46,676 bases of DNA from Thermoguttaceae bacterium. GTDB lineage: Bacteria; Planctomycetota; Planctomycetia; Pirellulales; Thermoguttaceae. The notes beneath the pieces were generated by a model that was not told the origin of the DNA, made no database searches, and saw nothing but the letters and a program-made list of their open reading frames with translations. Positions 16,202-23,713 of this stretch are shown here, piece by piece. The stretch lies in assembly GCA_017447865.1 (NCBI GenBank), contig JAFSMO010000059.1, forward strand, positions 108,544-155,219. The letters are read 5' to 3'. How positions within the stretch are numbered: position 1 is the stretch's first letter; each line of letters opens with the position of its first letter. Made by a program: the position numbers and the translations under genes.

Positions 16202-17128
16202 ATGATCGATTTCCTCGTTTACCTCATCGTCCGCCTGATCGTTTCCGTCCTCCAGGCCCTTTCGCTGGAGCAGGCGCACGGAGCGTCGCGCTTTCTGGCG
16301 TGGCTTTGCGCCGACGTTTTCCACGTCCGCGAACGGGTTTTGAACGAAAATTTGACCCACGCCTTCCCCGGGAAATCGCCCGAAGAGATCCGCGAGCTGA
16401 AGCGCGCGATGTGGCGCCACCTCACGTTGATGCTCGTCGAGGCGGCATTTGCCGAGCGGAAGATCCACCTTTCCAACTGGAAAAAGTACGTGACGCTCGT
16501 CAACGAGGCCGCCCCGCTGCAGGCGATGTACGAGCATCGGCCGGTGATTTACGCCACGGGCCACCTCGGAAATTTCGAGTTTGCCGGCTACATTCTGGGG
16601 CTGATCGGGATCCCGCCGTACAGCGTCGCGAGAACGCTCGACAATCGATTCCTGAACCGGTACCTGGCCCGGTTCAGGCACTCGACCGGCCAGCGGCTGA
16701 TCCCCAAAAAAGACGCCGCGCCGATGCTTCAGGAAGCGATGGAAAACGGCCGGCCCGTGGTGATCCTCACCGACCAGTTCGCGGGCCCCAAAGGCGTTTG
16801 GGTGAAGTCATTCGGCCGGGACGTTTCCACGTACAAAGTGGTGCCGGTCCTTTCCCGGACGTACAGCGCACCGGTCATTCTTGCCGCGCCGATCCGCCAG
16901 GGGGAGGAGCCTTTCCGCTTTGAGATCCGGGTCACCGGCTGGCTCGATCCGGAGGTTCAGCCCGATTTGACCTCCCCGAAAGTCATGGCGCAGTGGTACT
17001 GCGACGTTTTCGACGAGCTGATCCGCAAAACGCCCAATCAATATTGGTGGCTTCATCGCCGCTGGCGGGAAAAGCCGAAGCGGGAGAAAAACCAAAACCA
17101 ACCCGAAAATTCCTCTAACCCATCCTGA
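16202..17128 (+). CDS. LpxL/HtrB-like lysophospholipid (Kdo2-lipid A type) acyltransferase
   Basis: A ~308-residue membrane-anchored acyltransferase. After an N-terminal hydrophobic anchor come the family catalytic motif GHLGNFE (H-x4-E type, residue ~120), ARTLDNRFLNRY, and VVILTDQFAGPKGVWVKSFGR, the LpxL/LpxM pattern, then PVLSRTYSAPVI and the closing NQYWWLHRRWR (QWxWxHrRwk). These enzymes add a secondary acyl chain to lipid A, which fits a Gram-negative type outer membrane in planctomycetes. The start is uncertain: ATG at 16202 lacks a good ribosome site and a GTG at 16163 is in frame. It ends eight bases before the next gene. Confidence 0.9.
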   Translation: MIDFLVYLIVRLIVSVLQALSLEQAHGASRFLAWLCADVFHVRERVLNENLTHAFPGKSPEEIRELKRAMWRHLTLMLVEAAFAERKIHLSNWKKYVTLVNEAAPLQAMYEHRPVIYATGHLGNFEFAGYILGLIGIPPYSVARTLDNRFLNRYLARFRHSTGQRLIPKKDAAPMLQEAMENGRPVVILTDQFAGPKGVWVKSFGRDVSTYKVVPVLSRTYSAPVILAAPIRQGEEPFRFEIRVTGWLDPEVQPDLTSPKVMAQWYCDVFDELIRKTPNQYWWLHRRWREKPKREKNQNQPENSSNPS

Positions 17129-17136
17129 AAAACACC

Positions 17137-18390
17137 ATGAAAATGAAAAACGCTTTCCTTTTTTTGATCCTTGCAATTCTTTCCACGCTCCCGGCTCGGG
17201 CGGAGATCCGCGTCGATGCGGATTTTCCCGGAGGAAACGTTCTGGTCGATTCCATCGATCAGGAGGCGAACGTGGTCTGCGCCCGGCCCGACCTGCGCGA
17301 CACTCGGAGCGACTATTTCTATTTCAACTTCCGGGTCACCGGAGCGGAAAACCGCACCGTGACGTTTAAGTTCCAGACCAAGGGCTCGAGTTTCGGTCCC
17401 GTCGGCCCGAACGTGAGCACCGACGGTGGGAAAACGTGGCACTACCTCGGCGAAAAGGATTTTCTGGACTCCGGGAAAATCTTCCCCGCCGACCAGCACG
17501 AGTTCACCTGGACGTTCGGCCCGGAGGACTCGGACGTCCGCTTCGCGTTCTGCATGCCGTACACTCAGGCGAACTGGGACGAATTCATCGCGCAGTACCG
17601 CACGCGGGAAGACGTCCGTTTTGAAACGCTCTGCCGCTCGCGCTCGGACAAACACGACGTGGAACTCTTCCGCCTCCCGTTCCTCGGGCAGGAAAAACCC
17701 CGGTTTTATCTCGTGTTCACCGCACGCCACCACGCCTGCGAGGCCTCGGCCAGCCCGGTCATGGAAGGCGTGATCCAGTTCTGCCTCTCCGACGCTCCGG
17801 AAGCCCAGTGGCTTCGACAAAATGCAGAGATCATTTTCGTCCCGTTCATGGATAAAGACGGCGTGGAAAATGGCGATCAGGGCAAAAACCGCAATCCGCA
17901 CGACCACAATCGCGACTACGTTCAGGAGCTTTACCCGAGCGTGAAGGCGTTCAAGGCGCTGATCCTGAAAGAAACCGAAGGCCTGCCGATCGTTTTCATG
18001 GACCTCCACGCGCCCGGGAGCAGAGGCGAAACCTACTACTCCCACGGCCCCATCGGGATGGAACAAATGAACGTGATCTGGAACCGTTTCCGCGAGAAAC
18101 TGGCCGAAAACCAGAAAGACGGCGTGCTGAAATACGACCCCAAGCAGGACGTTCCGGGCAAAAGCGAAGGGCACAATTCGATCCGATCGTTCACCGGGAA
18201 AAATGGTGATCTTTGCTCCTCGAGAGTTTGGATGCAAGGCCTTCCCAACGTCTACTTCGCGAACTGCATGGAATTCGGCTACTGCCTGTGCGGCCATGCG
18301 ATCCTCACGCCGGAATCCGGGCGCGAACTGGGCCGGAACGTGATGAAATCCCTGGCCGAGATCCTGGAAGAGGATTTCGCGAAGGAGTGA
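17137..18390 (+). CDS. Secreted M14-type zinc carboxypeptidase-like protein
   Basis: 417 residues with a Sec signal peptide (residues 1-~21, ending ARAEI). An N-terminal beta-sandwich (to ~170) of the kind preceding cytosolic-carboxypeptidase-like M14 domains is followed by the peptidase domain. Zinc ligands can be read as ARHHACEAS (H-x-x-E, ~205) and FMDLHAPG (~290), with the Asn/Arg pair in HDHNRDYVQ between them. The substrate may be a peptide or peptidoglycan stem peptide; this is inferred. It starts eight bases after the acyltransferase and may be cotranscribed with it. No clear ribosome site. Confidence 0.75.
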   Translation: MKMKNAFLFLILAILSTLPARAEIRVDADFPGGNVLVDSIDQEANVVCARPDLRDTRSDYFYFNFRVTGAENRTVTFKFQTKGSSFGPVGPNVSTDGGKTWHYLGEKDFLDSGKIFPADQHEFTWTFGPEDSDVRFAFCMPYTQANWDEFIAQYRTREDVRFETLCRSRSDKHDVELFRLPFLGQEKPRFYLVFTARHHACEASASPVMEGVIQFCLSDAPEAQWLRQNAEIIFVPFMDKDGVENGDQGKNRNPHDHNRDYVQELYPSVKAFKALILKETEGLPIVFMDLHAPGSRGETYYSHGPIGMEQMNVIWNRFREKLAENQKDGVLKYDPKQDVPGKSEGHNSIRSFTGKNGDLCSSRVWMQGLPNVYFANCMEFGYCLCGHAILTPESGRELGRNVMKSLAEILEEDFAKE

Positions 18391-18438
18391 TCTCCCCGGG
18401 CTCCCCAGAGTCCTTTCATTTCAGAAACCCCTTTAAAA

Positions 18439-19773
18439 ATGGAAATCAAAATGAAGATTTTCACCCCATTTTTGTGCTTCCTTTTCGCCCTCGCCGCTCC
18501 TCTTTTCGCGCAGACGCCGCTGGAGAAAGTCGCGAATGCGTGCAAGATTTTCCCCACCTACGAGGCGGGCGTGAATAACGGCGCGATCGCTCCGATGGAG
18601 TACGCGGTCTTTCAGATGCAGCCCGGCAGCGAGGAAATGCTCGAGGCGGAGAAAATGCTGCTGGTGGCCTTCCCGACCGCGACGCTCGACGGCCAGCGGA
18701 CCATCGGCCGGATCCTCTACCCCATCGCCGGCCCCGCGACGGTCGAGGCCCTCACCCCGTTTTTGACCTCGGACGCGAATCACGGTGAAACGGCCAAAAT
18801 CGCCGCGATGCTCATTAATTTCGTGAAAAAGGATCACGACTCGAAGGTCCCAAAGGACACGACGTTCACGGCCCCGTACCGTCACGGCGAGTTCTACCGG
18901 AACGACTTCACCGCCGAAACGGACACGCAGCTCGCCGCCCGGCTCGAAGCGGAAACCGCCGCGGTCCTGGCCTGCACCGACCCGGAAAAACGCCTGGAAC
19001 TCCTCGAAAAAATGGGGACTTCGATCGAACGGACCCCCGCGCCGCTCGAATGGTACAAAAAACTCCTCGCCACCCCCGACGTCGTGACGCAGAAGCAGGT
19101 CTGGGACCTGATGGGGCGTTACTGCCGCAAGGTGGAGTGCATGCGTTTCGCCGCGGAAGAGATGAAGCGCGAGACCGAAACCTCCGCAAATGCCGCGCTG
19201 GCCGCCGTGCGGATCGCGAACGTGAAGCGTTTCTCGATGAAAGACGAAGTGAAAGCGGTCCTGACCGACATTGAGCAGAATTGCAAGAATGAAGACGTTC
19301 GTCATCGCGCTCTGGCGGTTTTGCTTCAAATGGACGCGCGTCAGGGGGGCGTTCACATGTGGCTTGCGACCCAGGCGCAGGAAACCCCGGACGAAAACCC
19401 GGCGGCGTTTCCGGCCGAAAAATGGTCACCGCTGGTGGCCGGCCAGACGGCTTTGGGGTGGGAGCTGGCCACGACCCGGCATTTCCCGAAAGGGTCCTTC
19501 CTCTACCTTCGCAACGTGGTGGAATCGGAGGTCGGCGCCAAACTCAACGCGGAACTGGCCTCGCCGGTACCGGTCCGGTTCTGGCTTAACGGGAAGGTGA
19601 TTTTCGAGAGCAAAACGGGCGGCGAGAAGCCGTTCCTCATCCCTGTGATGCTGAACAGCGGTCGGAACCCGGTTTACATCGAGTTCCAGTCGCAGGGGCA
19701 GGCGTGCCCGTTCTCGCTGCGTTTCCTCGAGGACGGCGGCGCCGTAGCGCAAGGCCTGAAATTTACGCTTTAA
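18439..19773 (+). CDS. Secreted HEAT-like repeat protein with C-terminal beta-sandwich, unknown
   Basis: 444 residues with a signal peptide (cleavage near FAQTP, ~residue 25). The middle (~40-300) is helical and repetitive (LDGQRTIGRILYPIAGPATVEAL, AAMLINFVK, ALAAVRIANVKRFSMKDEV), compatible with HEAT-type repeats that sum over subunits of data or bind partners. The last ~110 residues read as a beta-sandwich with WLNGKVIFESK and NPVYIEFQSQG, reminiscent of the sugar-binding or PA14-like tails common in planctomycete secreted proteins. No catalytic motif. ATG at 18439 or 18451 could be used. Same strand as the M14 gene, 48 bp behind it. Confidence 0.6.
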   Translation: MEIKMKIFTPFLCFLFALAAPLFAQTPLEKVANACKIFPTYEAGVNNGAIAPMEYAVFQMQPGSEEMLEAEKMLLVAFPTATLDGQRTIGRILYPIAGPATVEALTPFLTSDANHGETAKIAAMLINFVKKDHDSKVPKDTTFTAPYRHGEFYRNDFTAETDTQLAARLEAETAAVLACTDPEKRLELLEKMGTSIERTPAPLEWYKKLLATPDVVTQKQVWDLMGRYCRKVECMRFAAEEMKRETETSANAALAAVRIANVKRFSMKDEVKAVLTDIEQNCKNEDVRHRALAVLLQMDARQGGVHMWLATQAQETPDENPAAFPAEKWSPLVAGQTALGWELATTRHFPKGSFLYLRNVVESEVGAKLNAELASPVPVRFWLNGKVIFESKTGGEKPFLIPVMLNSGRNPVYIEFQSQGQACPFSLRFLEDGGAVAQGLKFTL

Positions 19774-19784
19774 CGAATCGAACC

Positions 19785-20039
19785 GGCGCGTAATTCCGGC
19801 CTCCGGCCTTCATTACCGCCTCCCAATGTCCGCAGCGGGTTAAACCGGCGCGTAATTTCGGCCTCCGGCCTTCATTACCGCCTCCCAATGTCCGCAGCGG
19901 GTTAAACCGGCGCGTAATTTCGGCCTCCGGCCTTCATTACCGCCTCCCATTCGTCCGCAACAGGTCAAAACGGCGCGTAATTTCGGCCTCCGGCCTCCAT
20001 TACCGCCTCCCATTATTCGTTATTCATTCTTCATTATTC
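19785..20039. repeat. Tandem array of four 36-bp palindromes followed by a heptamer array
   Basis: The 345-bp gap 19774-20118 is almost filled by repeats. Palindrome copies lie at 19785-19820, 19847-19882, 19909-19944 and 19972-20007, with a period of 62-63 bp. The 26-27 bp between them are themselves near-identical (TCCCAATGTCCGCAGCGGG...). Next to it, 20012-20039 is four inverted GAATAAY heptamers. It lies between the HEAT-like gene and the ilvH promoter. Confidence 0.9.
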
Positions 20040-20059
20040 ATTAATTGAAGCGCCCCCCC

Positions 20060-20087
20060 TTGCACCCGGGGAAAAATGTGCTAAAAT
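20060..20087 (+). promoter_or_regulatory. Predicted sigma-70 promoter of ilvHC
   Basis: TTGCAC (20060-20065), 16-bp spacer, TAAAAT (20082-20087), with ATGTGC immediately before the -10. About 30 nt leader to ilvH; no attenuator-like leader peptide fits in it. Confidence 0.6.
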
Positions 20088-20118
20088 GGATTAGAATATT
20101 TATTCAGGAGACTCCTTT

Positions 20119-20598
20119 ATGTCACAGCACACCATTTATGCTGAGGTTCAAAACGTTCCCGGCGTCCTTTCGCACATTTCCGGAATGTTCTCCGCCCGCG
20201 GGTTTAACATTAAAAGCCTGACGGTCGGTGAAACAGACCGCCCGACCCTTTCCCGTATGACCGTCGTGGTAGATGGCGATGATCATACGATGGATCAGGT
20301 ACGTACCCAGCTGCAGAAAATCGTCACTGTCGTGAGGGCCGAAGACATAAGTGATACCGACTGTGTGGAGCGCGATCTGGCTCTGATCAAGGTCAAGGCT
20401 GACTCCATAAAACGCCTTGAGATCCACGAGCTGGTGAACATTTTCCGGGCGAAGATCGTTGACGTCTCGCCGGATTGTGTCGTAATCGAGCTTTCTGGTA
20501 AAGAGAACAAAATTGATGCTTTAATCGAACTCATGAAACCTTTCGGCATTTTGGAACTCGCGCGGTCCGGGCGGATCGCCATGACGAGAGGAAACTGA
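20119..20598 (+). CDS. ilvH: Acetolactate synthase small (regulatory) subunit
   Basis: Regulatory subunit of acetohydroxyacid synthase (EC 2.2.1.6), conferring feedback control by valine on the catalytic subunit in isoleucine/valine/leucine synthesis. 159 residues, normal. The N-terminal ACT domain shows [23 protein letters not shown] (residues 11-33) and [17 protein letters not shown]; the C-terminal domain shows RDLALIKV and the [17 protein letters not shown] ending. AGGAG precedes the ATG. The catalytic subunit ilvB is not adjacent, unlike the usual ilvBH order; ilvC follows after 20 bp. Confidence 0.97.
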   Translation: MSQHTIYAEVQNVPGVLSHISGMFSARGFNIKSLTVGETDRPTLSRMTVVVDGDDHTMDQVRTQLQKIVTVVRAEDISDTDCVERDLALIKVKADSIKRLEIHELVNIFRAKIVDVSPDCVVIELSGKENKIDALIELMKPFGILELARSGRIAMTRGN

Positions 20599-20618
20599 AG
20601 TTCAGGAGGAATACTCTA

Positions 20619-21623
20619 ATGGCTGCTACAATGTATTATGATAATGACGCGGACCTCTCTCTTCTGAATGGCAAAACTGTCGCCATCCTTGGCTACGGCA
20701 GCCAGGGACACGGTCACGCGCAGAACCTGCGTGACAATGGCGTGAACGTCATCGTCGCAGAACTCCCCGGTACCGCGAACTACGATCTGGCCGTTTCTCA
20801 CGGTTTCAAGCCGATGAGCATTCCGGAAGCCGTCGTTCAGGCTGACCTGATCACGATCCTGCTTCCCGATGAACTCCAGGGCAAGATCTTCGCCGAGAGC
20901 ATCCGTCCGAACCTCAAGCCGGGCACGCTCCTCATCGCTTCCCACGGTTTCAACGTTCACTTCGGCCAGTTCGACGTTCCGGCCGAGAACAAGTTCATCA
21001 TGATCGCCCCGAAAGGCCCGGGTCACCTCGTTCGCGCTGAGTTCGTGAAGGGCGCTGGCGTTCCGTGCCTCATCGCTCTTGGCCCTGGCGCCGGCGACGC
21101 GGAAAAAGCTCTTGGTCTGGCCTATGCGAAAGGCATCGGCGGCACCCGCGCGGGCGTCATCGAAACCACCTTCGCTGAAGAAACCGAAACCGACCTCTTT
21201 GGTGAACAGGTCGTTCTTTGCGGTGGTCTTTCCGCTCTGATCAAAGCCGGTTTTGAGACGCTGGTCGAAGCTGGCTACCAGCCGGAAATGGCTTACTTCG
21301 AATGCTGCCACGAAGTGAAACTGATCGTCGACCTGATCTACCAGGGCGGTCTGAGCTACATGCGCTACAGCATTTCCAACACGGCTGAATACGGCGATTA
21401 CAAGATCGGCAACCGTATCATCACCGAGGAAACGAAGAAGGAAATGAAGAAAGTCCTCAGCGAGATCCAGGACGGTTCGTTCGCCCGCAACTGGCTGCTC
21501 GAGAACCAGGTCAAAGCCCCGAACTTCAAGGCGATCCGTGCAAAAGAAGCCAAGCACCCGCTCGAAGTCACCGGCCGCAAACTGCGTAAGCTCATGAGCT
21601 GGATCGACGCGAAAGAAGTCTGA
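20619..21623 (+). CDS. ilvC: Ketol-acid reductoisomerase (class I) with atypical cofactor loop
   Basis: Isomerises and reduces acetolactate or acetohydroxybutyrate (EC 1.1.1.86), Mg-dependent. 334 residues, the short class I form. Rossmann glycine motif [14 protein letters not shown] (~25-38), [20 protein letters not shown] and the acidic metal site [12 protein letters not shown], plus [13 protein letters not shown], are intact. The loop after the second beta strand, which normally reads GLRxGSxS and holds the 2'-phosphate of NADPH, reads AELPGTAN here: Arg is lost, an acidic residue appears and both serines are changed. That suggests NADH use (see findings). AGGAGG ribosome site. Strong candidate to be cotranscribed with ilvH. 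Confidence 0.97.
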   Translation: MAATMYYDNDADLSLLNGKTVAILGYGSQGHGHAQNLRDNGVNVIVAELPGTANYDLAVSHGFKPMSIPEAVVQADLITILLPDELQGKIFAESIRPNLKPGTLLIASHGFNVHFGQFDVPAENKFIMIAPKGPGHLVRAEFVKGAGVPCLIALGPGAGDAEKALGLAYAKGIGGTRAGVIETTFAEETETDLFGEQVVLCGGLSALIKAGFETLVEAGYQPEMAYFECCHEVKLIVDLIYQGGLSYMRYSISNTAEYGDYKIGNRIITEETKKEMKKVLSEIQDGSFARNWLLENQVKAPNFKAIRAKEAKHPLEVTGRKLRKLMSWIDAKEV

Positions 21624-21654
21624 GACTAAAAACTTCGTTTGACGCAACATTCAG

Positions 21655-21692
21655 GGGAGGATCCATTTTCAAAATGTTCCTCCCTTTTCTTT
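21655..21692 (+). terminator. Rho-independent terminator after ilvC
   Basis: Stem GGGAGGA (21655-21661) / TCCTCCC (21678-21684) with an inner CATTTT/AAAATG stem, followed by TTTTCTTTC. It ends the ilvHC unit ahead of the next gene. Confidence 0.75.
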
Positions 21693-21724
21693 CTCCCCAC
21701 CCCTCAAATCTGAAATTTCCCGCC

Positions 21725-22582
21725 ATGAAACAGATCTTTTTCGCCCTCACCGTTTTGTTCTTCTCGTTCCTCTCTTTTGCCGCGCAGGGGGAGGAGCTTC
21801 GTTTTCTTGCGGCCAACATTTGGGGCGATTATTTCGGAAATCCCGTCGAGGGGCGCGACGCCGCCTTCACCGCGGTTTTTAAGCGGTACGATCCGGACCT
21901 GATCGCGCTTCAGGAAGTCACCAAAAACTGGTGGAAATCCAGTCTTTTCAAGGACTTGGCCGCGGATTATGGCATCATCGGAGCCGACGAAAACCCCGCC
22001 GATTATGTCCCGCTTCTTTACAAAAAGTCGCGCCTCGAACTTCTGGAAAACGGCTTCGACGCCTTTGACCTCAAGCTGGACCGGAGCAAAGGAATGACCT
22101 GGGCCGTGCTGAAAGACCGCAAATCGGGCAAGACGTTCATCGCGTTTTCGACCCACTACTGGTGGAAGGGCGGGCCGGAAAATGACGCCATTCGGCTGAC
22201 CAACTCGCAGATGATCGTCAGCCGGCTCGAAACGCTCCAGGCGAAATGGAACTGCCCGGCCATAGGCGGCGGGGATCTGAACTCGCGGCCCGGCAGTGAA
22301 GCGCATAAATTCCTGAACGAAAAAGGCTTTTTCAGCGCGCAGGAGATCGCCGACTCCGCCTCGCCGGAAGCCTCCCATCACGGCGACCCGGTAAAGGGCG
22401 CGGACGGCAAATACCACGGCACTCCCCGCCCGACGGGAAACGTGAAAGCCAACTCGATCGACCACATTTTCGTGGAAAAGGCGCGGATCCACGTGAAGGT
22501 CATGCGCGTGATCCTCGACCAGGACGCGCTGGACTCTTCGGACCACTCGCCGATCTACGCGGACTTCGAGCTTCAAAATTAA
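21725..22582 (+). CDS. Secreted endonuclease/exonuclease/phosphatase (EEP) family protein
   Basis: About 285 residues with a Sec signal peptide (residues 1-~21). EEP-fold motifs: LRFLAANIWG at the start of the mature protein, LIALQEVTKNW (metal-binding Glu, ~60), STHYWW, GGGDLNSRPGSEAH (~180-190, Asp-x-Asn) and the closing SDHSPIYADFEL (Asp-His). The family cleaves phosphodiesters: DNA, sphingomyelin or inositol phosphates. No feature narrows the substrate. I start at 21725; an earlier in-frame ATG at 21674 lies inside the ilvC terminator hairpin. Confidence 0.88.
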   Translation: MKQIFFALTVLFFSFLSFAAQGEELRFLAANIWGDYFGNPVEGRDAAFTAVFKRYDPDLIALQEVTKNWWKSSLFKDLAADYGIIGADENPADYVPLLYKKSRLELLENGFDAFDLKLDRSKGMTWAVLKDRKSGKTFIAFSTHYWWKGGPENDAIRLTNSQMIVSRLETLQAKWNCPAIGGGDLNSRPGSEAHKFLNEKGFFSAQEIADSASPEASHHGDPVKGADGKYHGTPRPTGNVKANSIDHIFVEKARIHVKVMRVILDQDALDSSDHSPIYADFELQN

Positions 22583-22612
22583 CCGCCTTTGAAAATTTGA
22601 GAAAGGAAAATC

Positions 22613-23377
22613 ATGCGTTCCGTTTTTTATTCCCTCGTTTTTTTGGGCCTTTCGCTGGTTTTTCTCCCGACGCTCAGCGCGAAGGAGATCCAGTGTGAAG
22701 GCGAGTACCCCGGCCACCTGCAGGGCTTCGCGAGCGACGGCGAGTTCATCTTCTGGAGCTTCACCACGTGGCTCGTGCAAACGGATCTGGAAGGGAAAAT
22801 CGTGAAGAAGATCCCCGTCCCGACCCACTACGGCGACTGCTGCGTCGTGGACGGGAAACTCTACGTTTCCGTGGCTCTCGGCTGGCCCGCCAAAGAAGTA
22901 ACGCACTGGACGTTCGTGCACGACTGCAAAACGCTCGACCTGCTCGAAAAGATCCCGATGGAACAGGGCGGCGACGGGATCACGTTCCACGATGGGTTCT
23001 TCTACATCGCGCAGAAACCCGCCACGCAGACCCCTGACGAGAACATCGTGCGCAAAATGACGCCCGATTTCAAAGTCGTGGAGCGCTTCACCGTCCCGGG
23101 AAAAACCACCTACGGGATCCAGGCGTTCGCGTGGGCGAATGGCTCCTTCTGGGCAGGCCGGTACAGCAGCGAGAGGACGGCTCAGTGCTCGCCCGACTTC
23201 AAGGTCCAGACCTCCCAGCCGATCGACGTCAGCACCGGGGTTTACGAGATCCCCCCGACGGAAAACGGGGAGCCGCGCATCATGGTCGGCGTGAATCGCC
23301 ACAATCCCGAGACCAAACTGAACTCGGCCGTCGCCCGCCCCGCGGTTTTGCGTAACGGCAAGCTGGTCTGGGAGTGA
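22613..23377 (+). CDS. Secreted beta-propeller-like protein, unknown
   Basis: 254 residues with a signal peptide (residues 1-~23, ending LSAKE). The mature part is a succession of beta-strand units ending in short acidic turns (ASDGEFIFWSF, GKLYVSVALGW, HDGFFYIAQK, ANGSFWAGRY, RNGKLVW), read as a blade-type repeat as in NHL or SMP-30-like propellers. No enzyme motif. AAAGGAAA precedes the ATG. It follows the EEP gene by 30 bp on the same strand and is probably cotranscribed with it, so the two may act on the same substrate outside the cytosol. Confidence 0.6.
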   Translation: MRSVFYSLVFLGLSLVFLPTLSAKEIQCEGEYPGHLQGFASDGEFIFWSFTTWLVQTDLEGKIVKKIPVPTHYGDCCVVDGKLYVSVALGWPAKEVTHWTFVHDCKTLDLLEKIPMEQGGDGITFHDGFFYIAQKPATQTPDENIVRKMTPDFKVVERFTVPGKTTYGIQAFAWANGSFWAGRYSSERTAQCSPDFKVQTSQPIDVSTGVYEIPPTENGEPRIMVGVNRHNPETKLNSAVARPAVLRNGKLVWE

Positions 23378-23457
23378 GCGCCCCTAAAATTCAACGGTCA
23401 ACCTAAATCCAGCGCACGCGAAATTCCGTCCCTCCGAAAACGTCCGAAACCGCTACA

Positions 23458-23618
23458 GGCCCCGCGGATCAGGCGGATTGGGCGGATTTAAACGGATCGG
23501 ATTTAAAAAAATTTTAAAATCATTGAAACGTTTGAGTGTTCGCGCCCTTTTTGAGTGATTCATTTAATTATTCAAAAAACCCGCCTGAATCCGCCCAATC
23601 CGCCCAATCCGCGGGGCC
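23458..23618. repeat. Long inverted repeat of GGCGGATTG-type units
   Basis: The 336-bp gap 23378-23713 holds no gene. GGCCCCGCGGAT at 23458-23469 is matched by ATCCGCGGGGCC at 23607-23618; inside each arm, tandem GGCGGATTG (left) and its complement AATCCGCCC (right) extend the pairing to about 30-40 bp. The ~90-bp centre is A/T-rich. It could act as a bidirectional terminator or be a non-coding mobile repeat. Confidence 0.8.
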
Positions 23619-23713
23619 TATAATCGACGGATTTTGCAGCGAGCTGGACGTGAACTTCAGGCCGGTCCCATTTCACCATTTCCCCCTAAAAATTTCAATC
23701 TTCCCAAACTCCC

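Noticed and set aside
19785..20007. CRISPR-like array: 36-bp repeats with 26-27 bp spacers
   Set aside because: The spacers are near-identical to one another, the repeats are palindromic, the same unit occurs elsewhere, and no cas gene is present.
21674..21724. Upstream start for the EEP protein
   Set aside because: It lies in the ilvC terminator hairpin and would disrupt the signal peptide that begins at 21725.
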